Source: Circinella umbellata
Taxonomy: Eukaryota; Mucoromycota; Mucoromycetes; Mucorales; Lichtheimiaceae
DNA length: 64,000 bases
Direction: 5' to 3'
Assembly: GCA_025093555.1 (NCBI GenBank)
Contig: JAIWNF010000030.1
Coordinates: forward strand, 496,001-560,000
Position numbers and translations under genes: made by a program. Within the stretch, counting starts at the first letter, position 1; every line of letters begins with the position of its first letter. Under the pieces are notes generated by a model. That model ran no database searches. It worked only from the letters and a program-made list of their open reading frames with translations, and had not been told where the DNA came from. Below are positions 1 to 11,769 of this stretch, in pieces.

Positions 1-127
1 ATAGAGTTGAAGTCGGAAGATGAAGATGTTGTTATTACGTTACTGCCACTATTGTTTTTTTTAAAAAAAAAATAAAGAACAGTTAAATATATTGAAATCG
101 TAACAAATTTGAATTTTCATATATCAT

Positions 128-475
128 TTACCCAATAGTAAGAACCGGATTGTCCCTTAATACAATATTATCAGCATTAACATGAACACTTGAGGCTGTT
201 TTATCAAGAGGTGTGGAGGAGGAGGAGCATGTAGAAGTTAGTTCAGGAATTTTTCGAATGATTTTTGGCCAGTCTCTTCTCCAACTGTAGGCCTTAGCAC
301 CTTTTCGTGCATTTTGACTTTTCTCCAATCTTCTTAAATCATCGTTGATCATTTGTAGCAGTTGTCTACGATCTTTTTCAGGATTTTCCTTTTTATAATT
401 GTTATAGGCCATAGTAATAGACCATTTGGAAACAGAGGTTTCGTCAAAATAGGGCATTGTAGTAAAATTTGACAA
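128..475 (-). CDS. Hypothetical protein, 115 aa
   Basis: This is an open frame of 115 codons whose family I do not recognise. It begins MSNFTTMPYFDE and has a charged, probably helical middle (about residues 25-60, with NYKKENPEKDRRQLLQ) followed by a Ser/Thr/Cys-rich tail. A decayed copy of the same sequence lies about 1 kb away (about 1190-1430, same strand), and flanking sequence such as the stretch at about 20-60 also recurs near 1100-1140. The locus was therefore duplicated and one copy has degraded. No intron is needed to read the frame. It could equally be one exon of a larger gene or a fragment of a mobile element. Confidence that it is translated is low to moderate. Confidence 0.4.
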   Translation of the reverse strand: MSNFTTMPYFDETSVSKWSITMAYNNYKKENPEKDRRQLLQMINDDLRRLEKSQNARKGAKAYSWRRDWPKIIRKIPELTSTCSSSSTPLDKTASSVHVNADNIVLRDNPVLTIG

Positions 476-719
476 TAGATTGGGAAAAAGGTATGAAACT
501 TATACAACTATATAATGAATTTCTCTTCTTATGAGAAAAGGCAATGGAGAATATAGACAAAGATTGAATTATATTAAAAGAATAATTTGAAAAAAAAAGG
601 ATTATCCAGAGAAAAAAAATAAAGTAGTAATTGGAAAAAAGGACAATAAACAATTGCAAGTGTGAATAAAGACGCGAATTTCAACGACACGATATCAGAT
701 ATATGCCGACAATTAGAAT

Positions 720-965
720 TGCTGAGTATAATATCATATATATGCATGTGAGATCAAAAGGATTCTTAGAGTATATTTTACGTAAGATACAGTTAATCCA
801 TTATTTATGTTTATTATTGTAGTTTCAATAGAGGAAATTGATTAATATATCAAAAACAAAATCAATCTCGTGAACTTTTTATTTCAGTTTTTAAAAGAAT
901 AATTCAGTGTGTTTATACATGACATTATCAAGAGTTACAATGAATAAAAAAAGTGTGTGTATATT
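720..965. repeat. Dispersed repeat, copy 1 (partner at about 14880-15290)
   Basis: Several blocks here recur in the same order at about 14880-15290. They include ATCAAAAGGATTCTTNGAG, a stretch resembling ATTAAAAACAAAATCNATCTC, AAAGAATAATTCA, and ATCAAAAGTTACAATGANTA followed by a GTGTGT stretch. The copies are clearly diverged. No coding potential is evident. It may be a relic of an unidentified mobile element or of an old segmental duplication. Confidence 0.55.
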
Positions 966-976
966 AAAATCAGAAG

Positions 977-1062
977 GGAGCATCGCTAGTGGATGGAGGA
1001 GCATTGCCAGTAGATGGAGGAGCATCGCCAGTGGACGAAGGAGCATTAGCAGTAGACATAGA
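977..1062 (+). repeat. Imperfect 27-bp tandem repeat (about 3-4 units)
   Basis: A unit close to GGAGCATCGCCAGTGGATGGA plus a short spacer repeats about every 27 bases. Because 27 is a multiple of three, the array is open on both strands and translates as repeats such as R-S-I-A-S-G-W. The small ORFs across it are probably a by-product of the repeat rather than genes. Confidence 0.7.
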
Positions 1063-1189
1063 AACAATACTGATGGGAGGAATCGAACTGAGCCCAAAAG
1101 CTAAAGATGTTGTTATCACGCAACCGCCACTATTATTCTGTCAAAAAAAAAGTTAAATATATTGAAAACGTAACATCAACATTAAAACG

Positions 1190-1430
1190 AATATTGGGTT
1201 TCTTGAATTTGAAGATGTGGAAGAGGAGCATGTAAGAATTTGTTCAGAAACTTTTCGAATGATTTTTGACCTGTCTCTTCACCAACTGTTAACCTTGACA
1301 TCCTTTTGTACATTTTGGCTTTTTTTTTTCCAGTCTTTAAAGATTGTCATTGATTATTTGTAACAGATGTCTACGATCTTTTCCAAGGGTTTTTTTTTTC
1401 ATTATTATTATTCTGGTCATAAAGCAGGAA
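1190..1430 (-). pseudogene. Degenerate copy of the 115-aa ORF at 128-475
   Basis: The minus strand retains recognisable pieces of the 128-475 protein, for example GKDRRHLLQIINDNL against EKDRRQLLQMINDDL. A stop interrupts the frame directly afterwards. The downstream Cys/Ser-rich segment can still be followed in another frame. This is an old, inactivated duplicate. Confidence 0.6.
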
Positions 1431-1821
1431 AAAGGTGAGAGATACCGTTGAATGTAAAGATTCATCGTATTATAGATATTATCAGTAGAACTGGCCAGTA
1501 AAATAAAGGAAAGAGAAGAAAGAAAATATGCTGCTTTGCAAAGATATTTAAGACTGCGCAACACTTGAAGTTGAAAATTTTCCGGCAAGTTACGTCACAA
1601 AAGGTATACTTTCATTTTGTGGAAATTCTTATTCCCAAAAAAAAACCATGGAATTATATATATATCTTTGCAGCTAGGTGACAATATGTTTGGCATTATA
1701 TATGTATATTCATTGAACAGATAATGCTACATAGAGATATTTATGAATATACTTTACCATTCGATTGTAGGCAGAAATTCAAAATGGGCTAGCATCTCTT
1801 TTCATGATTTATTATTCTTCT

Positions 1822-3658
1822 TCTGATCCCTGGGTATACTTGGCAATTTTAATGGATAGCATGGGAGAAACATTGAATATCTTGTTCATACTGGGGCAAA
1901 ACCGGACTTGGTGATCAACTTTGGAAAAAAGGATGGGGTTAATCAAGTTTGCGACTGGAGTTTTATCCGGGCTGCTACAAATGCTGTATGACGGGAGCTG
2001 CGTAATGGGAACCGGTAACGACCTTTGTTTAATGATACGTAATACTCGCTTGGTTCTACTGTTCATCCTGATGGGCTATTCTCTTGTCCTTTTGATCCTT
2101 GGGTATACTTTGGAGCCTTTCATTAGCCTCTAGTATGTCTGCCTGAATAGCCAGCCAGACGGTTTGTTGAATATTTTGTTCGCATTTGAACGAAACCGAG
2201 CCGTAGTGATCGATCTTGTAAAAAGAGGGGCATTGAACAAGTTTGTCAGGTGGCATCCACTTAGTGGGCTAGTTCTTCTTCTTTTGATCCTTGGGTATAC
2301 TTTGGAGCCTTTCATTAGCCTCTAGTATGTCTGCCTGAATAGCCAGCCAGACGGTTTGTTGAATATTTTGTTCATATTTGAGCAAAACCGAACCGGAGTG
2401 ATCGACCTTGTAGAAAAGGGAGGGATTTACAAAGTTTGCTGATGGGGTGGAGCTTAGCTTTAGAGTCGGTTGGTATGGGGATTATATCTTGGTCAGTCAG
2501 TAGGCTAGTTTTCCTTCTTTTGATCCTTGGGTATACTTTGGAGCCTTTCATTAGCCTCTAGTATGTCTGCCTGAATAGCCAGCCAGACGGTTTGTTGAAT
2601 ATTTTGTTCATATTTGAGCAAAACCGAACCGGAGTGATCGACCTTGTAGAAAAGGGAGGGGTTTACAAAGTTTATTGTTTGGTTAAGCTTTATACCAGAT
2701 GATTTGGGTAGTATGATATCATGAATAAGATGGTTTATGTCTTTTTCCATTATGCAGCTTGACATTATGTGTGGGAAGTATTTTTTTTTTTTGTTTACAA
2801 TTTTTTTTGGTTCTTTTTTCTTGTACTTCAAAACATTCACTGCTTTTATTTTTTAGGGTTTTAGTATTCTATTATGAACTGGACAAAAAAACACAAGTAA
2901 TCAACTTTGGAAAAAAGGATGGGGTTAATCAAGTTTGCGACTGGAGTTTTATCCGGGCTGCTACAAATGCTGTATGACGGGAGCTGCGTAATGGGAACCG
3001 GTAACGACCTTTGTTTAATGATACGTAATACTCGCTTGGTTCTACTGTTCATCCTGATGGGCTATTCTCTCGTCCTTTTGATCCTTGGGTATACTTTGGA
3101 GCCTTTCATTAGCCTCTAGTATGTCTGCCTGAATAGCCAGCCAGACGGTTTGTTGAATATTTTGTTCGCATTTGAACAAAACCGAGCCGTAGTGATCGAT
3201 CTTGTAAAAAGAGGGGCATTGAACAAGTTTGTCAGGTGGCATCCACTTAGTGGGCTAGTTCTTCTTCTTTTGATCCTTGGGTATACTTTGGAGCCTTTCA
3301 TTAGCCTCTAGTATGTCTGCCTGAATAGCCAGCCAGACGGTTTGTTGAATATTTTGTTCATATTTGAGCAAAACCGAACCGGAGTGATCGACCTTGTAGA
3401 AAAGGGAGGGATTTACAAAGTTTGCTGATGGGGTGGAGCTTAGCTTTAGAGTCGGTTGGTATGGGGATTATATCTTGGTCAGTCAGTAGGCTAGTTTTCC
3501 TTCTTTTGATCCTTGGGTATACTTTGGAGCCTTTCATTAGCCTCTAGTATGTCTGCCTGAATAGCCAGCCAGACGGTTTGTTGAATATTTTGTTCATATT
3601 TGAGCAAAACCGAACCGGAGTGATCGACCTTGTAGAAAAGGGAGGGGTTTACAAAGTT
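1822..3658 (-). repeat. Six copies (plus one diverged copy) of a coding-like module of about 155 bp
   Basis: Near-identical modules lie at about 2089-2245, 2281-2435, 2517-2672, 3075-3231, 3267-3421 and 3503-3658. A diverged relative lies at about 1822-1925. Read on the minus strand, each module encodes roughly F-Y-K-[IV]-D-H-x-G-S-V followed by EQNIQQTVWLAIQADILEAN and ERLQSIPKDQK. Every copy ends in an in-frame TAG within two to twelve codons of that point. The longest open frames (2505-2840 and 3491-3751) contain only one module each, and the frame is broken between modules. I do not recognise the protein. It may be an exon or domain of a lineage-specific gene amplified after pseudogenisation, or part of a mobile element. 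Confidence 0.6.
1915..2874. repeat. Tandem segmental duplication, unit 1 (about 960 bp)
   Basis: The segment from TCAACTTTGGAAAAAAGGAT to TTTTAGTATTCTATTAT recurs almost unchanged 986 bases downstream (2901-3860). Differences are limited to a few substitutions and homopolymer-length changes. The units are separated by about 26 bases. The unit contains three of the modules described in the entry for 1822-3658. Confidence 0.9.
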
Positions 3659-3860
3659 TATTGTTTGGTTAAGCTTTATACCAGATGATTTGGGTAGTAT
3701 GATATCATGAATAAGATGGTTTATGTCTTTTTCCATTATGCAGCTTGACATTATGTGTGGGAAGTATTTTTTTTTTGTTTACAATTTTTTTTCGGTTCTT
3801 TTTTCTTGTACTTCAAAACATTCACTGCTTTTATTTTTTAGGGTTTTAGTATTCTATTAT
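2901..3860. repeat. Tandem segmental duplication, unit 2 (about 960 bp)
   Basis: This is the second copy of the segment at 1915-2874, at a constant offset of 986 (985 after a homopolymer difference). The two copies diverge sharply outside the unit: unit 1 is followed by GAACTGGACAAAAAAAC and unit 2 by TTGAATTGTACTC. Near-identity shows the duplication is recent. Confidence 0.9.
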
Positions 3861-6337
3861 TTTGAATTGTACTCAAGAGATCTGTTTTTTTTTTTAAAAA
3901 ATAATAATAATAATAATCGCGTACTGCATGTTTCACGCGCTGATATCCAAGTCCCTGGGATCTCGATCTACAACAGAACTTATATACAGGTACACTATCG
4001 TATATCGTGCGCCTTTTGTGTTTATTTGAATGAATTTTTATTAAATTTCTATCTTTTTAATAGACCCGAAAGAAGCCGTTGGAAGTGTATTTGAAGTTTG
4101 GCAGTGATCAACGTGTACGGATATATGATTTGATTTTGAACCGGGGGATATTTTAACGTGAATAAAAGCATATCCTGTAAAGATATAAATTTGACAAGGC
4201 TGATAATGAAAGAATATGCAATGTACAACATGAAATAAAATGGGTGGATCAATACCAAGGATGAGAAAACAAAGAATTGCTAACCTTCTCTTCTGTTGAA
4301 ATTCAAGTTTGTCATTTATTACAAACTGCTTTACTTATCCCTCTCTTTTTCTTTCACAAATGTGTCATTTTCTCCACCTCGACAATAAATGTTTATTTCA
4401 TATTACAACTATGATATGGGGATTTCATTTTTTATAAACATAGTACGATGAAACTTTTATTTGAATATATAAAGTTATAATGCATAAATTATCTTAAAGT
4501 TTTCTCCACCAACGCAAACAACAGCAAAACCCATATTTATTATTCTCGGGTTGAACCGGAGAAAAACGGTGATTCTACAGTCGTCTCCCGACTACTTAGC
4601 ACACTCAGATTTTGTATCTTCTACAATATTCACAACATTTTTATGGAGCCACGATAAAATTTATAAAAATCGCATATTTACGTTTTGCACATGAAGTTAT
4701 TCTCTGTTGCGTCTTCTGGGAGGGGATGAAATCGATTTAATTTTTCCAATTTAGATGCACCTATATACATATGAAAATATATTCATGTTTCGACGCACGT
4801 ACAGTAATAGGTATATTATCAACTATGCAGAATGATATAATATATATCGTTCACTATATCAAATAGTGTATGGTGCACACTCCTTATAATCCGCAATTTT
4901 CCCAAACTTTTTGAATTCCTGCTACTTTTCCGTATCATCGTGAAGCATAAAAAACATCCACTACTATTGTTTCTGCAGTCTCTAATAAAAAATACAGTGG
5001 ATTACTTCTTTTTTATCTTTCAAAAAAAAAGTTTTAGGACTTCAAAGTTGGGCACTTTTGGCTGGAAGAGTAGGCTATGAATTTGAAACACCCAAAACAT
5101 TATATAATTGGTAGCACTTATGTTTACGTAGCTAATGGGAACATATTTTGCCATATTTTAAAACCTCTTTTTATGTAGACTATGGTAATGATTTTTTAAC
5201 CATTGACTATTTTTTACTTCAATTATAATACGTATCTAAAAATGAAAAAAGTATTTTCTTTATAATTAAATAACCAACTACAGCATATATTACTCAGAAT
5301 CATGATCATGTGCCTATCAAAATGTATTTGATATCCTAAGGTTGAAAAAAAAATACTAATTCTCATTGGTATGTTACTTATAATCATCTCGTTTTTTTAC
5401 ATACTAAGGAATGGAGAGATAACGCATCAGCAGCTAAAAATTGGTTTGGAAATAATAAAAGATATTTACACTCCCACACGTGATTGTAACATGGAATTCA
5501 AGTCGCGATCGGCTTCGAATTGAATTCTAATTATTGTTGCAACCAGGAAATGCACCACGTCAGTTGGTTGGATTTAATCTCAAGTTTTATGAGGCACCTA
5601 TAAAATTGGATAGGTATGGAATGTCCTTGGATGTAATTTTAAAGGATTCAATTTTTAATTCAGGTGGCCACATTTTTTGATACCGTTCACGTTATTTTTG
5701 AGTAAAAGCTGGTTCGTGGAATATATATAGACGGGATACTGTGGATAATCTTGAATGAAATGCTCCCGCAATTTCCATAAGAATTTGTTGAATTTGAGCA
5801 TTTCGCGATGATTTTATTTGAGTGCACGATCAATGAATTCGACAAGATACAAAATGATACTGTTCACGGTTTCTGGTGCTATAATCGAGAGTGGTATTGT
5901 ATCATCTGTTGTAGCAAGAATACGTAAAAAGGTTTTATGATTACGGAGCTACTTTTTTCTAATTAGATTTTGATTGTATAATCTTTGTTTAACCCATTAA
6001 GGAAGATCAGAAAATATAATTATTATAAATACTTATCAATATATTATCACTACTGTATTTATGATCCTACGGTATTTCTTTGCTGTGAATATTCTGCTTT
6101 ATTTTTATAAAAAAAAATTGAATGGATGTAAAATAGGTAAATGAATATAGGAAGAAAAAGCCAAAATAACAATCTATAATAATTATAAGTATAATATTGA
6201 AATAAAGTCATAAATAATTAAAACAAAAACAAAATACTGTATATGCTAAAGGTAAAGGTAGGAGAGGAGGGGGAGGGAAGAAGCGATAATAATGGTTACT
6301 ATAAAATGGTATGTAAAAAAAGATAATAATAATAATT
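3861..6337. other. Intergenic region without recognisable gene
   Basis: This is AT-rich sequence with only short open frames (for example around 3723-4094 and 4049-4258). None has similarity I can recognise or a credible exon structure. It lies downstream of the ATPase gene on the minus strand, so its right edge holds that gene's 3' untranslated region. Confidence 0.5.
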
Positions 6338-9300
6338 TTAAAACAAAAGTTCATCTACAGGGTGCTTATCTAACGGTTTCATGAAACGTCGTTTAAGATA
6401 TTTAAAAAATTCACCAGCAACAACTGTGAATAAAGATAAACCAACAATCATACCCCATTCCCACGTAATACCCAAATGTCTAAAACCTTGAGTAGCAACA
6501 ATAGGAATATATAAAAAGATGACCAAACCAACAATATCAAAAACGAGTGTACCGAACACTGATTTGGACTTTATGGTTTCCATTATACCACGACGATTCC
6601 ATTCTGAACGACGATGACTACGACAATGAGTCATGATGATAATGGAAATAAGAATAACGGCTGTTAAAAGAGAACCACGAGCACGATAGAAAGAATCACA
6701 AGCCCCTTCTTGATAATAGGAGTCACAAAGGATACCTTCAACTCCATGACCAATCGTAAATAATGGAACAAAATAAGCAACTGCAAAGGTGCATGCGGCT
6801 ATCAAGCTATATACCAAGGTATCCAAAAGAATTTCTCGATTGAATACACTTTCAGTGGGTGGACGAGGTGGTTCAATCATGATTGTTGGTGATGGGGGTT
6901 GGACGCTCAAAGCACCAGCAGGAGGAGTAATACCTAATTATTATATACCCAAATATTTTATTTAGTTATTTTTCTTTGTATTATATAACCAAACAAAGTT
7001 GTTATCACTTACCAATAAATAAGAAAATCATTTGAATTGTTGAAACAGGAGCAGCAGTATTACCAGCAGGATCACGAATAGCCAAACTGACCATAACAAT
7101 CACTGCTATTCCCAATAAAACAATATAATAATACATTAAAAACCGTTGCATATTTTGATAAATACGTCGACCTTCGGCAATAGCACGAATAATAGTAGCA
7201 AAATTATCGTCCGTCAAAATAATATCGGAAGCTTGCTTAGCAACATCACTACCATTTTTACCCATAGCAATACCCACATCAGCACTACGCAATGAAGGAG
7301 AATCATTGACACCATCACCTGTCATGGCAGAAATCAAATTGCGTCTTTGAGCAGCTTCAATCATTTTTACTTTAGTATCAGGGGAACAACGAGCGACAAT
7401 AACAGGTAATCGATGTAAAGCATCAATGGCCTCGTCAGATAGTGCATCGAATTGAGGTCCAGTCATCACCAGTTGGTCGATTTCATCCGAGGCAAGTAGT
7501 TTATCGTTTAAAATATGAATGTCACGGGCAATAGCTTTTGCAGTAATTGGATGGTCACCTGTTAACATATGAACCATGATACCTGCACGATGAGCATCGG
7601 CAACAGCTTGACGTGATTCCGGACGAGGAGGATCATAGATACCAGTTAGGCCAAGGAATTGCAAATGACATTCCATGTCTTCACGTTTTGGTGGTTCTTT
7701 TTCACCATTATCAAGAGAATCCATAAATTTATCATCTATCTTGCGTACGGCTAATGCAATAACACGTAACCCTTTGGCTGCCAATTGGTCCACTTTACCC
7801 ATAATATTTTTTTCTTGCTTTTGTCCGACAATGTCATCACAAAGAGGTAATACACGTTCAGCAGCACCCTTGGTAAATAAAAAGACTTCGTTACTTTTAC
7901 CATCACGATACAATGTTGACATACGTTTAATACTTGAATCAAATTGATATTCAGCTAATTGTTCCCAACCGAGTGATTCCAATTCAGGTTTTCCCATAGT
8001 AAACTTGTGTGCAAAAACTTGAAGTGCAACTTCAGTAGGTGCACCACTAGCTACCCAATCATCAGATCCAGTTTCCTCTTCTTTTTCATCTCCTTGGGCC
8101 CCAGAATCATGATCGCTTTTCGTCTTGTTCTTCTCATCTTTGCTTTGAACTTGAATTTCATCGCTACTAATATCAGATTCGGATCGATGAATACTTGAAA
8201 TATTACAAAGTGCTGAACAACGAATGAGCTGTAATAAATTTTGTGATAAACTAGTTTTGTCCACAGGAGATGAACTGGCTATGGCTGCTTCATCCGACAC
8301 CATGGGATTGTCAATAGGATAAATATCACCTTGAGGTGCCAAACCATTAGAAGAACAATGGAAAAAACCTTCTTCTGGTGTCCAAAACCGAACCACCACC
8401 ATCTTTGCCATCGTTAAAGTACCTGTCTTATCAGAAAAAATATTGGTCACGGAGCCCAAAGTTTCGAGTACTTTAAGTTTACGCACCAATGCCTTTTGAT
8501 CAGCCATTTCTTTTCCACCCATAACTAATGTCAGCGTCATGACTGTAGTCAAACCGGCCGGTAAAACAGATAAGGCAGCGACAATAGTATACATGCCAAT
8601 ATCCATATTCAATTGAAATTTAACGGACGCCATAACAATAATCGCCAAAATAACGGCAACACCAGTCAAACCAAGATACATTTTATTCAAAGTCTTTTGT
8701 AATCGAGTTGTATCAGTTTCGGTTTCTTCCAATTTGACAGCTACTTTACCAATTTCAGTATATAACCCAGTAGCAGTGACAACAGATTTACCACGACCTT
8801 TGGCAGTAATAGTAGAACTATATAACATATTGATACGATCACCTAATGGTTCATCTGTGAAAATAAAAATAAAAAAAAAAAGTCAGCTATTACACAAAAT
8901 GTTTTTTTTGACGTGTAACGTATAAAATAATATAATAAATAAAGTCGGACCTTCTTTTTCCAAGACAATCAATTGTTTTTGTACTGGTAAAGATTCCCCT
9001 GTTAATAAGGCTTCATCTGTTTCCAAATTAGAAGCATAAATTAAACGAGCATCAGCAGCAACAGAGTCACCTTCTTGAATCAATAAGATATCACCTGGAA
9101 CAATATCACGACTTGGAATGGTTTGTTCACGTCCATCACGTAAAACAACTGCTTCAGGGGATGATAAATTTTTTAATGCTGCCAAAGTCTGTTCAGCAGC
9201 GAATTCTTGAGAAAAGGACAAGTACAAATTACCGAATGCTAAAGCCAATAATAATGAACCAGTTGCATAATCCTTTAATGCCATAGAAACAATACCTAAA

Positions 9301-9736
9301 ATATTCTATCTGTTAGCATACTAAACGACCTTTATATATATACATATAGATATGTAGAAAAAGGACAATTTTCTGTTATATAATAAGATTTATATACTTG
9401 CCTAATCCCAAGAAGATCCAGTTCTAAAAAATTAAAAATTATTTCGTTAGTTTCAGTATATTATTATATCAACGATCAATAAAAAACAAATATATAGTAC
9501 TATATATATAATATTCTTACCATAGCATCAGCTAATTGTCGGATCAAGATCTTAAGCCAAGTGACACCACCATTACCACCAAGTTCATTGTATCCATATA
9601 ATGTTTGTCGTTTTTCAACTTCTTCAGTAGTTAAGCCTTGATCTGGATCAGTATTTAAAATTGATATAACTTTATCTACTGATTGAATATGCCAATCATT
9701 TCTTTCAGATTGATCTTTGAAAGGTGTAGGTGACAT
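6338..9736 (-). CDS. P-type ATPase, type II alkali-cation family (ENA/ACU-like), 5 exons
   Basis: This is a membrane ATPase that pumps cations, probably Na+ or K+, at the plasma or endomembrane. Inferred exons are 9736-9521, 9423-9402, 9295-8951, 8854-7013 and 6933-6338. Joined in phase they give 1006 aa. Residues 1-72 match a cation-ATPase N domain (G-L-T-x-x-E-V-x-x-R). Helices M1-M2 follow, then the actuator TGES (178-181), PAGL in M4 (293-296), the phosphorylation motif DKTGTLT (Asp336), nucleotide-binding KGAAER (about 523-528), TGDHP, and the hinge GDGVND (707-712). Four to six C-terminal helices complete it. The acidic insert at about 420-455 is unusual. The N-terminal pattern and the C-terminal G-I-T-P-P-A-G region resemble fungal ENA/ACU pumps more than SERCA or PMA1 pumps, but ion specificity cannot be read from sequence. 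Intron 2 appears to be a GC-AG intron, and exon 2 is only 22 nt. Confidence 0.9.
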
Positions 9737-11368
9737 TTTTTTTTCTTACGAAAAAAAAATAAATTAGTGTAATATTATTAATTACCAACTAATAGAAAAA
9801 AGTATGAGAAGAAAAAAAAGAGGGAGGTATGCTAGAGATTTGTTTTAAGGTACAAACCCGGGGTTAACAACAAATTTTTTTTAAAGAAAAAAAAAAGAAT
9901 AATGTTATTTGGATGCCTAGTAAAAAAAAAATGTGTTTATATATAAGAGGGAAAAAAATAGTATTTGATGTGCAAGTTACACAAATCTGTGATTCCGGCG
10001 CCAACTACCGAGTTATCACTTTTTTTTTTCTCAGCAGAAAAAAGACGGTATAACAATTATCATACTTGGCCAATCAATGTAAAAATTGAGGCGAAGAACG
10101 AAAAAAAAAAGAATCTTTTTTACCTAAAAAGAGAATCATTATGTTGCGTTTTCTTCTTTTGATGAAAAGGTGTTTTTTTTTACCTGTTTACAGCGTGATT
10201 GAAGTTGGAAGAAAGAGAATTCTTGATAAAAAAAATAATCTTTGATTATAAATACAACACTAGCTTTGCTTTTCGGTGAATTAGTAACAAATTGGTATGA
10301 CTCCTTTAAAGATGTCTCTTTTTACTTATATCACGTATATATTGTAGCTAACTTTTTATTTTCTATAATTCATGTTTTCATCAAACTGTAATTATTCTAG
10401 CTTCTCAATAATAATAATAAATACATAATTAAGTGGTTTCTATTCACATAGCATTATGTAGCTATGAAGACATAATAACATTAGTTTAAGATGGTTTTGC
10501 TGGTGAAACAGATATTTACTACGTAACTCCTTATTATGTACATTAACTTTTATTTTTAAACGTGTTGGACAGGTGATTATAATTTCAGAGTCAATGCGTT
10601 TTTTTTACAGTGCTTATAAATCAAATGAATTAGGCAGTTCATTTTTATTTATGAAACTTTTTTATCAAAAATAATATAATATAGATATATTTTTAAATTG
10701 AAAAAGAATAAAAAAAAGGCTAAATAAAATAAATATACACATACTATATATATATTTTTCAATACCAAAATAACACTGTGTATTAGATATGGGTTCTTTT
10801 TTTCATTTTTCTTTAAGCATCAAATATAATAAATTTGGTCGATGATTGTTCTTTTCAAAGTCTATAAAGGAAATATGGCCCCATGTGACACATGATCTCA
10901 AATTTCGCACAGGTGTTTGCCCTGAATTTTTTATATTTTTTTATGTGTGATTTTTGCAACCAAAAAAAACTACTATTCACAATGCCCAAGTTATCAAAAT
11001 ATAATTACAAAGATCAATAGTTGTTAGAAAAATGATGCATAGCATAGGTATTTGTTCGAAAATTTAACTTTGATTTATCAAATGATATCATTAATTATAG
11101 TTTAAGATTAATATTTACTGAATGGAAGACGTACTCTGACTGCTGGTGCCTCTCTTCTGTTACGGTAAGAATGGGTCGAATTATTATTAAAAGGGATAGA
11201 AAAGTGGCTATAATTGAAAAGCGTCAGTAAGAAGAAAAGTCATGCTTGTTTAGAAATACGTACGGAAGTAACAGCACAAGAAAAAAGTTAATGCAAGGTA
11301 TATGTATGTATATATATATATATATAGAGCAAGAAAAAAAACGGGAGAGGGTGCATACTACGCATAAA
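9737..11368. other. Intergenic region upstream of the ATPase
   Basis: This is AT-rich DNA with poly-A and poly-T tracts that presumably carries the ATPase promoter. A frame at 9965-10162 is open but low-complexity and I do not call it. A TA microsatellite lies near 11310-11326. Nothing else is recognisable. Confidence 0.5.
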
Positions 11369-11578
11369 CTAAATTAACAGGAAAGGGATAAATATTTTTT
11401 TTCGTGCTGCATGTGCTTTGGTGGCTATAATAGGGATAATTTTAAAGCTTCCTCTAGTTGTTGGTTCGTCCTCATCGAAAATTTGATCTGGATGACTAAG
11501 GAGATCAATTTCTCGGAGGATTCGAATAAGTGGGGGTCGAAACTGCTTTCCATTTTTCTGATGATACGTAAGTCCCAA
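11369..11578 (-). CDS. Unrecognised ORF fragment, 69 aa
   Basis: The minus-strand frame reads as compositionally normal protein (for example RPPLIRILREIDLLSHPDQI and DEDEPTTRGSFKIIPIIATK). A possible splice acceptor (TTTCAG) lies just upstream on the coding strand, so this may be an exon or a gene fragment. It lies just downstream of the LINE relic on the same strand. No family was recognised. It may be a gene remnant. Confidence 0.3.
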   Translation of the reverse strand: MGLTYHQKNGKQFRPPLIRILREIDLLSHPDQIFDEDEPTTRGSFKIIPIIATKAHAARKKIFIPFLLI

Positions 11579-11769
11579 CCTGAAATCTTGGTGTTCTGTT
11601 AAAAATTACATCGAGTAAGGTGTGCAAGCAATGGTGTTATGTCGTATTTATTTGTAAAGTCGAGAAGCAGTGCTGTCAAATGAGAACATGTAGGAAAATG
11701 TTCACGTTTCACTTCCTTGTACATACGTTGAAATTTATATATTTATTAAGACGAAATTAAGTGAGCACG

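Noticed and set aside
2080..3560. 32-33 nt introns (GTATACCC...TAG) within the repeated modules
   Set aside because: They are shorter than any other intron in the window, and removing them still leaves stop codons in the frame.
4530..4625. Possible tRNA on the minus strand (GGTTCAACCC resembling a B box, AGTAG resembling an A box)
   Set aside because: The acceptor stem does not pair, the anticodon arm is poor and the T stem has a mismatch.
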